64,000 bases of DNA from Lingula anatina (GCF_001039355.2 NW_019773870.1:323660-387659), one strand, 5' to 3'; shown: positions 50,499 through 62,717, numbered from the stretch's first letter. Made by a program: numbers and translations. Notes: generated from the letters alone by a model not told the origin.

Positions 50499-51498
50499 TA
50501 ATGTATATGTATAATACACACCCCTAGATCGCACGAACACGCGAACTTCTTGTTCACAATATACATGGTAACTATATACTGTGTTAAATAATTTATCAAT
50601 TTTTAAAGAACGCAAAAGATACAAAGAATGCATGACATGCTTAGCACCATGAATTTACTGAAGCCATATCCGCAATTTTACGTTTACTCTGTCTCATCTC
50701 ATCTTGGAAGGCTAAGTTTACTGGTAATACATCATCTGAATTAGAAATACGAAGCTTTCTCCGGACCCAACCGGCAATCTCCGAATGTGATATGAATTAC
50801 GGAATCACTAATTACGATTCCAATCCCTTGAATACGTACATATCTACCGTTTTAAATCAATCGTTTATAATCCATATGGTGTAAAAATAAATCATCGCCC
50901 TAAACACAGAAATCCGATAGTCATAAAAATGTTGAATGTGCACAAAAGGAGTTGGCTACCCTGTTGACATCAAATAATACCAGTGACATCAAATAAGAAT
51001 TGTGAACACCTCCTATACCTGATTGATTGCGTCTGAAGCACAACTATCACAATCCGCACACGCGCACCTGTTGCTGACTCATCTGAAACAATCTCCAATC
51101 ATTATCTTGCTCCTGTGCTGGTCTGCGTGGTGCCTCGTGGGTGTGGAATCTTGGTAGGAGCACCGCCTCTGTTGTCTTTCCTTTCAAATCGCCTGGAGAT
51201 TCCTTTCGACGGGGTGTTTTTACTAAGATTTGTTCCTCGTTTCTTGGGTTCTTTCAAAAAAGTGTTGTCTTGTTCTCTCGATTTCAGACGCCGGAGGGCT
51301 TTGGTTTTTTGTTGTTTGACATTCAGACTAGGGTCGATTTTTCGAGAGATATTCTTATTACGGCTTGTGGTTTGAGATTTCCTCAGAGACTGATTTGAAG
51401 TGGAGTTGGTTACTGTTTCAGGGTCCGAGTCGTTAGTGTCACCCAGCGATCCGGAGTCAGGGGTGTTCGGTAGATTGTAAGAAATTGAGACGACTTTG
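50499..51498. repeat. Second copy of the 1-kb tandem duplication
   Basis: This copy is continuous with the full-length coiled-coil gene and is therefore the genuine 3' end. It differs from the upstream copy by a few per cent by eye and by small indels, including around 50,975 where ACATCAAATAATACCAG replaces another short segment. Confidence 0.9.
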
Positions 51499-53123
51499 AT
51501 GTCAAAATCATCTGGATCTGAGTCAGCTCTACCCGTTTGCTGTGGTGCACTGGGTCCCTGCATTTTCACTCGCACTGTAGCATTTGTAGCCGTCCCAAGA
51601 TTGCTTGGCGCAGAGATAACTGGATTGTCGCCATTTTCTCCCGAGGTCATGACAAGGTCATCATCGTCCCGGATGTAGCGTTTCATGACATCCCGCATTT
51701 TCTCGCCATTGGTGCGAAGTAACGCGAGTTCTTTCACCCGCTTCCTTTTCTGTGCTTTCTTATCCTCCAATGACTTTTCCACCTCGCTTATTTTACAGTC
51801 TAGATGGGCTTGATACCTAATAAAATGTGGTTGATTTTCAAGTTCGATCAAATAATCGTGCTTCACTAGAGAGTGTTCAAACTCTCTGATTTTTAAAGTG
51901 TCGTTATATTCGCACAGTTTCCATTCAAGTTCTTCTAATTTGTTCTCTAGTACAGCGCGAACGCGCGACCCGAGAGGACTGGCCTCCATTTTCTTAAGCA
52001 GGGATTCCCTTTGAAGCAGCACCGACTGATATTTGCGACCCGTTGAATTCATCCGTACCTCTACCTCATCAAATCGTCTGCGTAAATCGTCAAATCGCTT
52101 CTCGCGTGCCTGTAAACTAGCGGCATCTTTTTTTAGAAATGACAGAAGGTTTTCTTCCGTCTGTATGGACTGTGTTAGATGCTGAATTCCAATTTCGACT
52201 ACGTTCACTCTTCCTCTCATGTCTTTTGGTTTTACTTTCCCGTCTGGGAGTTCGCGGTATAATTTGTTCGCTTGTGTCCACCACAACTTAGCCATTTCTG
52301 CCGATTTGTGACACTTGGAGAATATGTCAGGCACCAATCGGAAAACATTTTCAAAAGCACCGCACTTTATAAATGGTTGAATCTCATAATGACTCTCTTC
52401 GTCAAAAATGTCGTCATTTATGTTTGATTCTTTGAGAAGAATACTCCAGGCATTGTTTATTTCATACAATCGTTTGACGGCGTGGACAAATTTTTCTTGG
52501 TCGTTTAATTCCGTCACGTCTTGGCTTTCCTCACGATCTAGCGGTACAACCTGCTCGTCTTCTGCTTCGTCTGCTGTTGAGCAGTGCCCGCTGTCGTCTG
52601 CGTCATCAAAAGACACGTGCTTTGATTGTTTGATCACTTTCAGATCTCTAGGAGTCAAAGAGCTCCTGTCTAATTGGCTCTCAATGTCAGGGTCGTAAAA
52701 ATAATCATATAAGCACATATAAACTCTTTCATCAAAATACTTTTTCAACTTTCTCAAATATTCAATATCATTCAGGAAAGTAGAAAAATATTTGATAACG
52801 TTTTGCTCTTCTTCTGATTTCATCTTTTTCGTCCCAATTTTATTCGAAAATTTTCCTAAAACTTCCCTCAGTTTCCCCAAAGACGTTATTTCTATTCGGC
52901 CTCCATTTTTAACGTGAGCTGCAGCCCGTGTAAAAAATCTGTTTTTCTGAGTAGTTTCAGAAACGTACTCCCTGTTGGAGAGAATTTGCAGCATCCTATA
53001 CAGTGTTTCTATGGAGAATCGTGACATGGCGTATTGGAGCAGCTTTTCAAAGGCTGTGATTTGCCGGTGCAGGTTTTCGTGGCGCTTCATCCTCGATGCA
53101 CCGTTCATTTCTTGCGGATGTGT
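51102..53123 (-). CDS. Coiled-coil protein, candidate ciliary gene, terminal exon
   Basis: This exon carries nearly the whole of a 684-residue protein. A strong acceptor (long T-rich tract, then cattttag) opens it at 53,123, and ACA CAT CCG CAA GAA joins in phase 0 to the 11-codon exon at 57,793-57,825. An in-frame TAG lies just upstream of the acceptor. The protein has a helical N-terminal third (LHRQITAFEKLLQY… and EEEQNVIKYF…), an acidic linker (about 180-215), a second helical region, a long charged heptad-rich coiled coil (about 310-510, many Leu/Glu/Lys/Arg), and a Ser/Thr-rich strongly basic tail without obvious fold. No enzyme motif, signal peptide or membrane span is visible. I do not recognise the family. 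The X-box upstream of exon 1 makes a role in cilia or basal bodies plausible, but that is inference. The start at 53,108 is possible only if exon 1 is skipped. Confidence 0.9.
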   Translation of the reverse strand, partial: THPQEMNGASRMKRHENLHRQITAFEKLLQYAMSRFSIETLYRMLQILSNREYVSETTQKNRFFTRAAAHVKNGGRIEITSLGKLREVLGKFSNKIGTKKMKSEEEQNVIKYFSTFLNDIEYLRKLKKYFDERVYMCLYDYFYDPDIESQLDRSSLTPRDLKVIKQSKHVSFDDADDSGHCSTADEAEDEQVVPLDREESQDVTELNDQEKFVHAVKRLYEINNAWSILLKESNINDDIFDEESHYEIQPFIKCGAFENVFRLVPDIFSKCHKSAEMAKLWWTQANKLYRELPDGKVKPKDMRGRVNVVEIGIQHLTQSIQTEENLLSFLKKDAASLQAREKRFDDLRRRFDEVEVRMNSTGRKYQSVLLQRESLLKKMEASPLGSRVRAVLENKLEELEWKLCEYNDTLKIREFEHSLVKHDYLIELENQPHFIRYQAHLDCKISEVEKSLEDKKAQKRKRVKELALLRTNGEKMRDVMKRYIRDDDDLVMTSGENGDNPVISAPSNLGTATNATVRVKMQGPSAPQQTGRADSDPDDFDIKVVSISYNLPNTPDSGSLGDTNDSDPETVTNSTSNQSLRKSQTTSRNKNISRKIDPSLNVKQQKTKALRRLKSREQDNTFLKEPKKRGTNLSKNTPSKGISRRFERKDNRGGAPTKIPHPRGTTQTSTGAR

Positions 53124-53260
53124 CTAAAATGAAAAAATAAAATAATATTTTGTTATTAAGATTCAAGTTTTCACACACTGTGTTGTAGTATATACAACAT
53201 CGGTACTTTTGTACCTGAAAGTTTAAATACAAAACATGTTAAATTGAAAAAAAATAATAA

Positions 53261-53289
53261 TAAATAAATAAATAAATAAATAAATAAAA
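53261..53289. repeat. (AAAT)n microsatellite
   Basis: Seven AAAT/TAAA units within intron 1 of the coiled-coil gene. Confidence 0.9.
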
Positions 53290-54951
53290 TCAGTAGCAAA
53301 CCTTTCATATGGAAATTACTTATATCGATAAACAATTGTTCCATGCCTCCCCCCACCAATGGTTTCTGTTGTACTCGTTGCATATCACATAGACACGCAG
53401 AAAATAATTCACCGTAATTCAAGCCTCTTTTATTAAATCAAAAGGTGAGGTAATCCGTAAACAGTCACTTGTGAAACTACAGTATCAGAAAGAGGGGCGG
53501 AGGGGGGGGCGGACTCATCCAAATACTCAGTCGCCACTGAGATGAATTGCTTTAAAATGTAGGCCCTATTTATAACTGAAAATTATGTCAGAACTCAGTG
53601 CATCAAACTGTTATTTGCGGATCGAAGTGCTTGTCTTTATGGTCAGGCAAGAAGACAAATGGGACCAATTGAATCGTTTATTTATTTCAATTTTATTTTA
53701 TCCGGAGGGTCTGCCAATTGTAAGCTACACATACTAGTTTTGAAGTTGATTTATCTTATATTTGAACGAATATACTGTATTATATGAGGGATTATGCTTT
53801 TCTTCCAGTGATCAATACATAAAAATACGTCCTCAAATCTGGCGCATTTTCAACGCTAAGCGCTAAATACAAAAACATATATACTTAAACCACAAGAGAC
53901 TCTATCTGGTGAATCGATTTCATTGTATACATTGTGCAACGTAATACTTAATGTATGTATATTCTACTATGTTTTTCAATCCACTTTGAGACAAAAGGGC
54001 ACCAGCATATTACAGTAAAAATTTAAACTTTTTCAAACAGCTCACTCATTTTACAAATACTGATAGAATTTAACTTTTTGAATGTTTTTTTTTTCAATTT
54101 CAGTGGCTTATAAAAAATACACGAAGCCAAAGAACAATTTTAAATCTTTTGGTATAAGGGGTTTACTAATAACAAACAAAACACTGCTTTATGGAAATGT
54201 AATTGTTCAAATGAAATGAGTTATTATTATTGCCATGGAAACGAAGTACATGTAGTATTAGAGGGCGGATGGAGATTTTATTCTAATACCCGCCATCCAA
54301 CACTGAAACAGACAATCTGGACGTTAACCATGTGCACTGAAAATGATAACTAAACGAATGGAAACCACATCAGACTTGTTTCTATAGTATGGGACAACGC
54401 GTTGACAATGTTTATGGAGGAACGGCCCTCTCCCATGTTTGCTGACAATTAAGTTAAGCACATAGAATTGATCAGCACTACGCTTAATGTAATGGTGTGT
54501 TTGACAACATTTTGACGACACACTCTCTGCATGACCGATCTATCTGACAGAGAGCTTTTATCTAGCATCGCCTGGTCACAAAAGCAACTTGTTAATACGT
54601 GCTCATACTAAGGGTAACTGAGGCGATTTCTTATCGATCTTGGTAACGTTTCACGAGGCCCTTCCGATCAAAGCCCGTTTTATAACGTTAATTTGTATAG
54701 AAAGAAAAGGAGGCAATTCACTCGCGTTAACTATACTGTTTCATAAAGGACACGCAGGCTTGGAAATGGATATATAGGCCTACTAGTACAAAGAATACAT
54801 ATACAAAGGGGAAAAGAAGACAAGAAACCGACAATGTATTATGCGCCCGATCTCTATCATAATGGTTTGACGTGATAACCACAACCTACGTCATTTGGAT
54901 CGATGCAGATTCGCTCCCATTGCACAGATGTGAATCAGCCTGATACTCGTC

Positions 54952-54952
<1 letters not shown>

Positions 54953-55018
<66 letters not shown>
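54953..55018. repeat. (AT)n microsatellite
   Basis: About 33 perfect AT units, among the longest in the window. Confidence 0.95.
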
Positions 55019-55019
<1 letters not shown>

Positions 55020-55883
55020 ATTATCTTCAGCAAGCTGCACGCCGAGCTTGTTCTGTTTATAGGCGATGTTTCAGGCATAAACACATTTATTGATTACAGT
55101 CCTTTAACTAATACCGTATATAAACACGAGTCAAAATAGATGCGATCAAACCTATGAAAGAACTTACGATGAACACTTCGACAAACTGATAGATTTTTAG
55201 TCGAAGGCCACCTTGAGAAAATAATTTCTCTGACAAACAAAAACAATTTTAAAGTGACTATCAAGCTATCCAGCTTTCCTGTATAACCAACCGCAGACTT
55301 ACTGCAAACCCCGTTCATATCACCTTCGAAATACTGTAATAGCGTACTGGTAAATTTGATGCAGACAAATTTAGTAGCTTATAACAGAGCTATTAAAACG
55401 TATTTCCAAATCATGCATAATATATAAGTATATACTATAGATTACTATTTTGGGATAAATGCCGATACTTTCACCTTTGAGTTCAACAAAAGGTTCATTA
55501 TGCAGGCTACTCAATATGTTTTTGACTAAAATATATATGCACCGTTACCGCAAACATGTCAAATACGATATTAATTGAGTTCAACGGCCGTCTCAATAAT
55601 TGGAATAGATTGCATTATTTGTTGTTTTAATGGTAGTCTAATGATCACATGAGGTACGTGTACTAGGGTCATGGTCTACCAGGACCACAAGTTTCGTCAC
55701 CAGATATTCACGAATAATTCTCGGTTGATTCTGTGCGCGTTTCCTTAATCTGATGATAATTTAGCACAGAAATAACGTACCAAGCTGGCCTCGGGTAGAG
55801 AGTCAAATACTTAATAGAGGTGTATAGTTAATGTATGTAGCAACACTTGCTGAATGCTTCTGTGTATATTTTTTTTCTAAAAT

Positions 55884-55909
55884 TCTCTCTCTCTCTCTCT
55901 CTCTCTCTA
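55884..55909. repeat. (CT)n microsatellite
   Basis: Thirteen CT units followed by a few CTAC units. Confidence 0.9.
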
Positions 55910-56289
55910 CCTACCTACCCCCTATCCCTCTGTTAATGTGTTTGTGTACATATTTGCGCGCGTGTACCTGTGAGTGTGCGTGAGTGTTTAAAAAAGGTGC
56001 GTTATGTCTATCCGTGGTCAAAATACCAATGAATTGACCTAAATTACCCTGAGTGTCAGAGCAACGTTAAAGCTAACTAGCTTAAATATACCTTGTGATG
56101 GAGTCGCTTTTGTTGCTATGGGTTATATATGAAATCAAGATCGAGCTGACAATACCGGAATCTAGAACCTAGGGTAACTTACATGTAAATACGACTATCA
56201 CAAAAACGTGGAATTATCAAAATGCTAGATATGATATTATCCCAAGATATCATTCGTGCATGTTTATATTATTAGTAAGAAACGCAGTA

Positions 56290-56296
<7 letters not shown>

Positions 56297-56330
<34 letters not shown>
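56297..56330. repeat. (CA)n microsatellite
   Basis: Sixteen perfect CA units. Confidence 0.95.
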
Positions 56331-56335
<5 letters not shown>

Positions 56336-56519
56336 CTGACTGTGTAATTAGTTTGGTGTGTAATGAGGCTAAAAATGTTATTGACTAAATCAGCATGCTT
56401 ATACAGGTACGTATACCTATATATGCATGTGTACGGATTTTATAAACACAATGAAAAAGAGAGAGAAAGTCGAGGGAGAGTGAAAGTGTAAATCTCAAAT
56501 CAATCTCAAATTTGACGGA

Positions 56520-57196
56520 GTGCATCTGACACAAATGGGCCCAACCTTCACATAAATGATGCAACCTGCTCTTACGCAGATAGTGTATATATAACATACA
56601 CTTGGAGTCAACCTCATCATTTTTTCTAATCCAATAAATGACGTGCCTCTCTTTGCGCATTCAATTAAGGTGTCTTACCTGTGTAAATGATACAAATACT
56701 AGTGGTAATTTGTATCGAAATAAAGTACCACAGTAAGTAAACGTAACTCTGTCCAATATAACCGGAGACAAACACGTAATAGCGCACTGTCACACAGACA
56801 CAGAGATAGCAAGCAAACAAACCGCAATAGAAATCGTGATATTTAATTTAGATAATATTACTTAAATGCGATAAGAATAAACGTTTCGAATACAATTGCT
56901 GTGTGTATGGTTCTTTTATATCTGTAAAGGCGGGTGATGTAAGTTGCCAGATTTTCGTACGTGTGTAAAATATGATTAAGACAAGTAATGGGGAATTCAG
57001 TATAGAACCACAGCATACAGTCAGTGGAACGGGAGGGGCAAAGACAGGGATTTTCGTCGAAATAATAACAGTAATAATTATATTGTGATACATCATGTGG
57101 ACAGTTTTCATTTAACGTTCTATGAAGCATTTTTGTATTTCAATTTCATCTATTTATGCACTTCCCTTTAGATATCCACCTATCCTCAGTTGGCCA

Positions 57197-57286
<90 letters not shown>

Positions 57287-57300
57287 CACACACACACACG
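56520..57300 (+). repeat. Inverted-repeat arm 1
   Basis: Its reverse complement aligns along nearly its full length with 59,645-60,315, at roughly 70-75% identity by eye. Shared blocks, read in arm 2 orientation, include TGTGTG..AGAGAG then AGATCTTGGC, ATGATGTATCACAAT, AATCCCT.TCTTTGCCCCT, CACACAGCAATTGTATTC, CTAAATTAAATATCA and CCACTAGTATTTGTATCATTTA. No coding frame is seen. It is probably two copies of one old dispersed element in opposite orientation, or an inverted duplication. Confidence 0.85.
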
Positions 57301-57311
57301 AACACGCACAC
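57200..57311. repeat. (CT)n(CA)n compound microsatellite
   Basis: About 27 CT units followed by about 25 CA units with CG interruptions. It forms the inner end of inverted-repeat arm 1. Confidence 0.95.
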
Positions 57312-57578
57312 ACTTCTAGACTCCGAAGACTGCAGGCTGCGGTGGGAAGTGAAGGGGGGTTATCGAAAAATAACTTGGGGGTATTTGTGAAGTGTTATCC
57401 CTCACCAATCTTTTAGCCCATCCTATATATGTCTCTTACTTTGTCTTGACGTCTAGTTGTGGCCACCCTGTAGCACATTTCACCTGATCCCATGATGATG
57501 CACGTGTACATCAAAGGCATGTATATTGCAACAGCTGTTCCCGAACAATTTTTCTCAGCCCACAGCTTTGACAGACTC

Positions 57579-57603
57579 CTCTCTCTCTCTCTCTCTCTCT
57601 CTC
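57579..57603. repeat. (CT)n microsatellite
   Basis: Twelve CT units in the spacer between the inverted-repeat arms. Confidence 0.9.
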
Positions 57604-57792
57604 GTTTATATTTTTTTTCTCCAATTACTCGAACCCAATATGAACAAAGCTATGGACCAGTGACAACTTCACAGTACCGAGCAATACGAGTAATGTCAGT
57701 AATCCTGAGAACACCGACCCAATAACACACCATACATGTAACTAATGAAGGTAACATTCATTGTCGTGTTAAATACATCCCCCGTCACTCAC

Positions 57793-57825
57793 CGAATAGA
57801 GAGCCCACAACTCTGCCTCCGCCAT
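57793..57825 (-). CDS. Start exon of the coiled-coil protein
   Basis: On the minus strand CCAAG precedes ATGGCGGAGGCAGAG, coding MAEAELWALYS, and the exon ends at TCG|GTGAGT. It splices in phase 0 to the exon at 53,123, whose first codons read THPQE before the internal Met. The CAAGATGGCGG context is a good initiation site and also a YY1-like motif, common at starts of broadly expressed genes. The in-frame join supports this as the true N-terminus. Confidence 0.75.
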
Positions 57826-57878
57826 CTTGGTTTCAGAATAAAAACGCGAAATGTCAGCTCTTTCCGCCTGTTGTCTTC

Positions 57879-57892
57879 GTTTCCATAGCAAT
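57879..57892 (-). promoter_or_regulatory. RFX X-box upstream of the coiled-coil gene
   Basis: The minus-strand 14-mer ATTGCTATGGAAAC fits every position of the RFX-family X-box consensus RYYNYYATRRNRAC. It lies 54 bases upstream of the ATG, a typical position for X-boxes in ciliary genes. It predicts RFX-dependent, ciliated-cell expression. Confidence 0.65.
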
Positions 57893-58929
57893 AAAGTCAA
57901 CTGTGGAAGTTCCACAACTCACTGCGTATCATTAACTGACTCGCACTCCCAGATGTGAGCGTTCCTCTTTTACTGGGGAGAGACGGACGCATGCAAACTT
58001 TAATAAAGGATTGCGCACTTTCTTTTGTTTTAGTGAATGGGATTTTGATTAGGTGCCTGTATTTCATCGCGAGCTATTGTTTCTTATACTATTTCCTATT
58101 TTCAGTTTAAGGTGTAACGATGTTGTACTACTCTTTCATATAAAGAGTGAAAATGAAACTGAACATATTTAAATTATTATCCTCTTTATTATTTAAAATA
58201 CTCATGTTGAACATCAAGTAAAAGCGCTCCCCATGTAAACAATCTTAAAATGCATATTCATTTATACCTATACATTCATGTAGCATAGTATCCAACGAAA
58301 GCCTGTAAAGATTGAAGGCTATATTTTTTAAAGCAGTGGGCGTAGTGCACTGGAACAGGAAGTTATCCGCCGCCTTGTCTTCTCCCCAAAATTATCTCAG
58401 ATCAACCCAAAACAAATATTTCATCTTAAATGGCAGTTACAAAATCGCTCTTAGCATATCGATTCTCTAAACAATAACTAGTCTAGCTCTTTATTTCTGG
58501 TCATTTTGCATTAGAGACACATTCGATTTTCTACACAGGTCTATATATCCTTGCTGGTATAGATTAAGGAAGTGCAGTAATTGTTAAGGATTCGATGTCA
58601 TTGCTAGGTCTATTGATGCCAATTGGGTTAACCCACCCCCTTTCCCCTATACGCCGCTCAACATCGACCCCCCACCCCCCCTTTTCTTCGTCCCCATCTT
58701 CACCATTCTATGTTTGGGTTTGAGTAGTAAACAGATTAGCATGTGTACGGTATAAGGTTGGGGTGGGGGTGAGAAACGAGGGTTATCTCTTCTCGTTGAT
58801 CATTGAATCCACGGGCATACTGTAGTCTCTGACATAAACGATTCCTCTTTACCTGGATTCCAAAACCCACGATTCTCTAAAGCTTCTGTTTTTAATGCAT
58901 GTCCTTCCCTCCCCCCATCCTTCCCCCTC

Positions 58930-58935
58930 CTTCTC

Positions 58936-58981
<46 letters not shown>

Positions 58982-58988
58982 ACACACA

Positions 58989-59022
<34 letters not shown>

Positions 59023-59027
59023 AGCAC
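58930..59027. repeat. (CT)n(CA)n compound microsatellite
   Basis: CT-rich sequence passing into about 19 CA units with a TA interruption. It has the same arrangement as the block at 57,200 but lies in the spacer between the arms. Confidence 0.95.
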
Positions 59028-59644
59028 ACCGTCTCTTACTTAGCAAACATTAACAAGTTGTTAAGAGCCGCAGTCATGATAATATCATCACGCGGTCGGT
59101 GTGTTCCATTCATTTCCATGCGGCAGAACAAAACAGCAGAAAACACAGACTCCGTTGCTTCGCTACCACATCGCCTAACATTGATACTGATTAAAAAACT
59201 GTCACCAGAGCACAAAGAAAAAAGCAATCGATCCTGAAAACGTACAAGTGCGAGGGACGCTTTAAGATCTTAAGCTATGGGAATTAGGAGCGAAAGAATT
59301 CTTCTTAAGAGGGGCGGATCAAAACTTCATTTTGTTAAGTAAACAGGTGTACATAAGCTTACTTGGGAAGTGACACGGCTTAACGCTTTTAATCAATTTC
59401 TTTATTTTGTTGATTGAGATAAAGATGACCTTAAAGCTTTATATCTCTTGGGTGTGTGGTCGGATGGGAATAACGTTCTGGACAGCTATCGCTGAGATAG
59501 ACGTTAATTAACCGTGGTTGTCTTTTCACAATTTGCATATTATGTCAGTTGCTGCGTTTTTTTTTTCTTTGCAGCTGCTAATTCTTATATGTATATAAGT
59601 CCCTTTGGTTTATTCCTATTTATTTCATATTATTTCCTTACAAG

Positions 59645-59651
59645 TGTGTGA

Positions 59652-59714
<63 letters not shown>

Positions 59715-60315
59715 TGGCGAGACGACTGTGAAGACAGTTGAAAATCAAGGGAGACTATAGACCAGTAAACAGATGGAAATGATGTATCACAATGTTCGCT
59801 CCTATAATTATCACGTCAACAAAAATCCCTATCTTTGCCCCTTTAGTTCGCTGTGGTTCTTAAATTTATTCCCAATTACCTGTCTTTATCATAAATATTT
59901 TACACACGTACAAAAACCTGGCATCCTACGTCACCTGCTTGTTCAAATATAAAAGAAACATACACACAGCAATTGTATTCAACTCGATTATTCGTACTGC
60001 TTTTAGTAACATTACCTAAATTAAATATCATGATTTCTACTGTGCCTTGCTATCTTTTTGTCTGTGTGTTAGTAAACAGTAACGTGTTTGGCTCCAGTTT
60101 CATTAGACAGAGTTACGTATACTCGCTGTGGCGATAAATTCAGTTAGAAATTGCCACTAGTATTTGTATCATTTATACAGATGCAAGTACCTTAATTCAT
60201 GAAAAGTTCTATTATTGATGAGATTGACTCAGAATGTGTATAATATGCACTATCTACCTAAGGAACAGGTTGCAACCTTCGTGTGAAGGTTATTTGCTTC
60301 ACCCACACGGGCACT
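59645..60315 (-). repeat. Inverted-repeat arm 2
   Basis: Counterpart of 56,520-57,300 in opposite orientation, starting with the (TG)n(AG)n tract (59,646-59,711) that mirrors the (CT)n(CA)n tract of arm 1 and continuing to about …GTGAAGGTT at 60,289. Homology weakens beyond that. The arms enclose about 2.3 kb that contains the X-box and start exon of the coiled-coil gene. Confidence 0.85.
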
Positions 60316-60334
60316 CACCCCCCACCCCCCATGC

Positions 60335-60378
60335 CACCCACCCACCCACCCACCCACCCACACACACACACACACACC
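60335..60378. repeat. (CCCA)n(CA)n microsatellite
   Basis: About six CCCA units followed by eight CA units. Confidence 0.9.
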
Positions 60379-62467
60379 ACTGCTGACAGCAGCCTTGGTT
60401 TGAGCTCTGTTCTGTTGAGCTCAGCTGTAGACGCTCAGATTGTGATCCAGACTCAACTAACGCAATCTCCCAGTGCCATACTCCCAGTGCCCAGTCCTCG
60501 TGAAAACATAACCTCATTATAACCAGTAGGCCCGGGATTTTGCTAAGGGAAAGGGGGTCAAAGAATCAATAGTTTTTTCAATGTATATAAAAATTAACGG
60601 TTAGCCGGCAGTATCGGGGCTACTACTAGGGCGGATGGGAGCTGTACCTGGTAAAAAATAAAAAAGAAACTGACTAAGGTTCCTAGCAGACTACCCTTCC
60701 TATCATAATTTAAAGTTGGTTAGTTTCTGTTTTTACATTTAATTTCTTCCCTGATTTTTGTTCAACCCAATGTCGTTTTGCTGGTATTTTGCTGAATAGT
60801 TCTAGTAAATTCAATTGTTCCGACCTCCCAATATGAAAATGTACCTCTGAACCGTCTGCGTCCAAGTGCTAATTGTTGTTTTTTTTTTTAAATTATAATC
60901 AACCTCTGTTTTAGCGAGGAAACGATACCCAAACACCTTGTTATAGACCCAAGACTGTAGACACCACCTCTGACTGATGAAGGAATATGAAAACAAGAAA
61001 ATCATTGCGATGAAAGATGGGGTATATTTTTGTGTTTTTAACGCAAACATCTTCTGGTTTTGGATACTTCAAATTAGAAGTATATAATTGAAATGAAAGA
61101 TTAGGTATAGTTTTTGTTTTTTTATTCTTTTTTCAAACCGAAAGACTGACATTTCAAAAGTACCAATAAGAAAATGAAGAGACACACTTTCACCTTATTT
61201 GAATACAAAATACTTAATCATCTTTTCTTTTCTTTTTTTTAATTTTTTTCATCTCTTAATTAAATATCTTCCGGATACCACAATCTTCTACTCCATCACT
61301 GGATGCAACGCTATCAACACAAGACAGAGGAAGGAATCGAAGTTCTAGAGGCGTATTGTCAGCAGAGGAAACACCTGAAACCCTAAATGTTTAAATGCTC
61401 TAAAAGAATATAATTAAAAAAAACAGCTATGAGGGCCACGAACAGCAGAAAAATAGGGAAAATACTACACACATTTTAAATGGCGTCGTAAGGTGTTAGC
61501 ACTCATGACATGGGAACATCATTTGCAAAATTGGGTCAGTTAAAGTCATAGCAGGAAATCCTGTTTCCAGTTCAGGAACAATTAAGTCACAACTTATAAT
61601 TAATGTACTGATTTTTCATCAGGAGATAACGAAATGTATTACGTTAAGAATTCATTTGCAAATTGCCGGTATTAAAAATTGCATAATTATAATTGATGAA
61701 GTCCAACTGGCAGTAGATAAGTGAGACGGTTAATTACGTTATGGCTTTGTGAGTCTCATGTTTAGCGTAACCGCTGCAATAAACCAGCGACGTTTACCTC
61801 AGGTGCTGCTAGTAGCCTCTCACAGATTTGTTCTCTTCTTCAATTCTGTACACTATACTAAAGATACCTGTAATATCACAGTGTACGTTTTAACGGCTAT
61901 GCTAATAGATTGGAGCCGTGTTTATTAATCAAGTTGAGTTTACTGTTATAATTAGCTATCAAGCAAAAAGACTGCATCAAAAAACTAAAACCTTTATTCC
62001 AGCCGTCCTGTGGATAAGGAAAATCACTCGAGCGCTCAAGATACCAAGTCCAGCAGTCGTGACTATTTCTTTTACAATATAATTTTATAGCAACAGTTAA
62101 GGATGAAAGAAAGTAAAAAAAAAAACACACACACACATACCAGTACATGCTGTCACTCAAACACACACATCACACGTGAACACGTGCTTTTATCCTGTTA
62201 TATTGCAGAAAAAGCTTATCACACACGTACACAAACACACACACAATAAAATATCACACGCTCACACACACGAGCTTTTACTCTCTTTAGCTGTCACTTT
62301 GACAAAATGTTTGTCCACTATGATCCGTATTCCATGGTCAACCTACAGCAGATGGATCGAACATTTAGTTCAATAAATATAAGACATAATCGCACTCATA
62401 TAGTCATGTGCACCACATACCCCCTGTACACACCACATGTACTGTACACCTCCCTGCCTGATTGTGG
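60379..62467. other. Intergenic, no gene seen
   Basis: This interval lies between the inverted repeat and the plus-strand gene at 62.7 kb. It holds A/T-rich sequence and CA-rich simple sequence (62,126-62,280). No exon-like frame or recognisable element was found. Confidence 0.5.
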
Positions 62468-62475
62468 TATAAATA
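62468..62475 (+). promoter_or_regulatory. Possible TATA box for the 62.7-kb gene
   Basis: TATAAATA lies 250 bases upstream of the ATG on the plus strand, with no intervening splice acceptor that I favour. Weak, position-based call. Confidence 0.25.
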
Positions 62476-62717
62476 TGTTGGATTGAGTGTTCTGTGAGAC
62501 AAGAATGACTACCTTCAGTAATAATAGTCTACTCCAATATGTGGTTAGCATAAAGTTTACAAGATATGCAAAATTAAAGCTATTACACGGTGATCACGCA
62601 CAAGATTAGAACCATGTATGCCCCACAAAGAACATACATGTACGTCTAGAGTAAGATTTGATGTACCAGTACACACTGATCGTGACTTGAAAACCTGGTA
62701 TCCACTGCTGTGTTACG

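Larger units (their letters stand above)
53124..57792 (-). other. Intron 1 of the coiled-coil gene
   Basis: A 4.7-kb phase-0 intron between the small start exon and the terminal exon, with donor TCG|GTGAGT. It contains (TAAA)n, (AT)n, (CT)n and (CA)n microsatellites and arm 1 of the inverted repeat. No other exon is supported. Confidence 0.75.

Noticed and set aside
50098-51398. Plus-strand frames in the 1-kb duplicate
   Set aside because: Antisense shadows of the basic tail of the coiled-coil gene, present in both copies because the DNA is duplicated.
57122-57416. Ser-Leu and His-Thr repeat frames
   Set aside because: Translations of (CT)n(CA)n microsatellite DNA.
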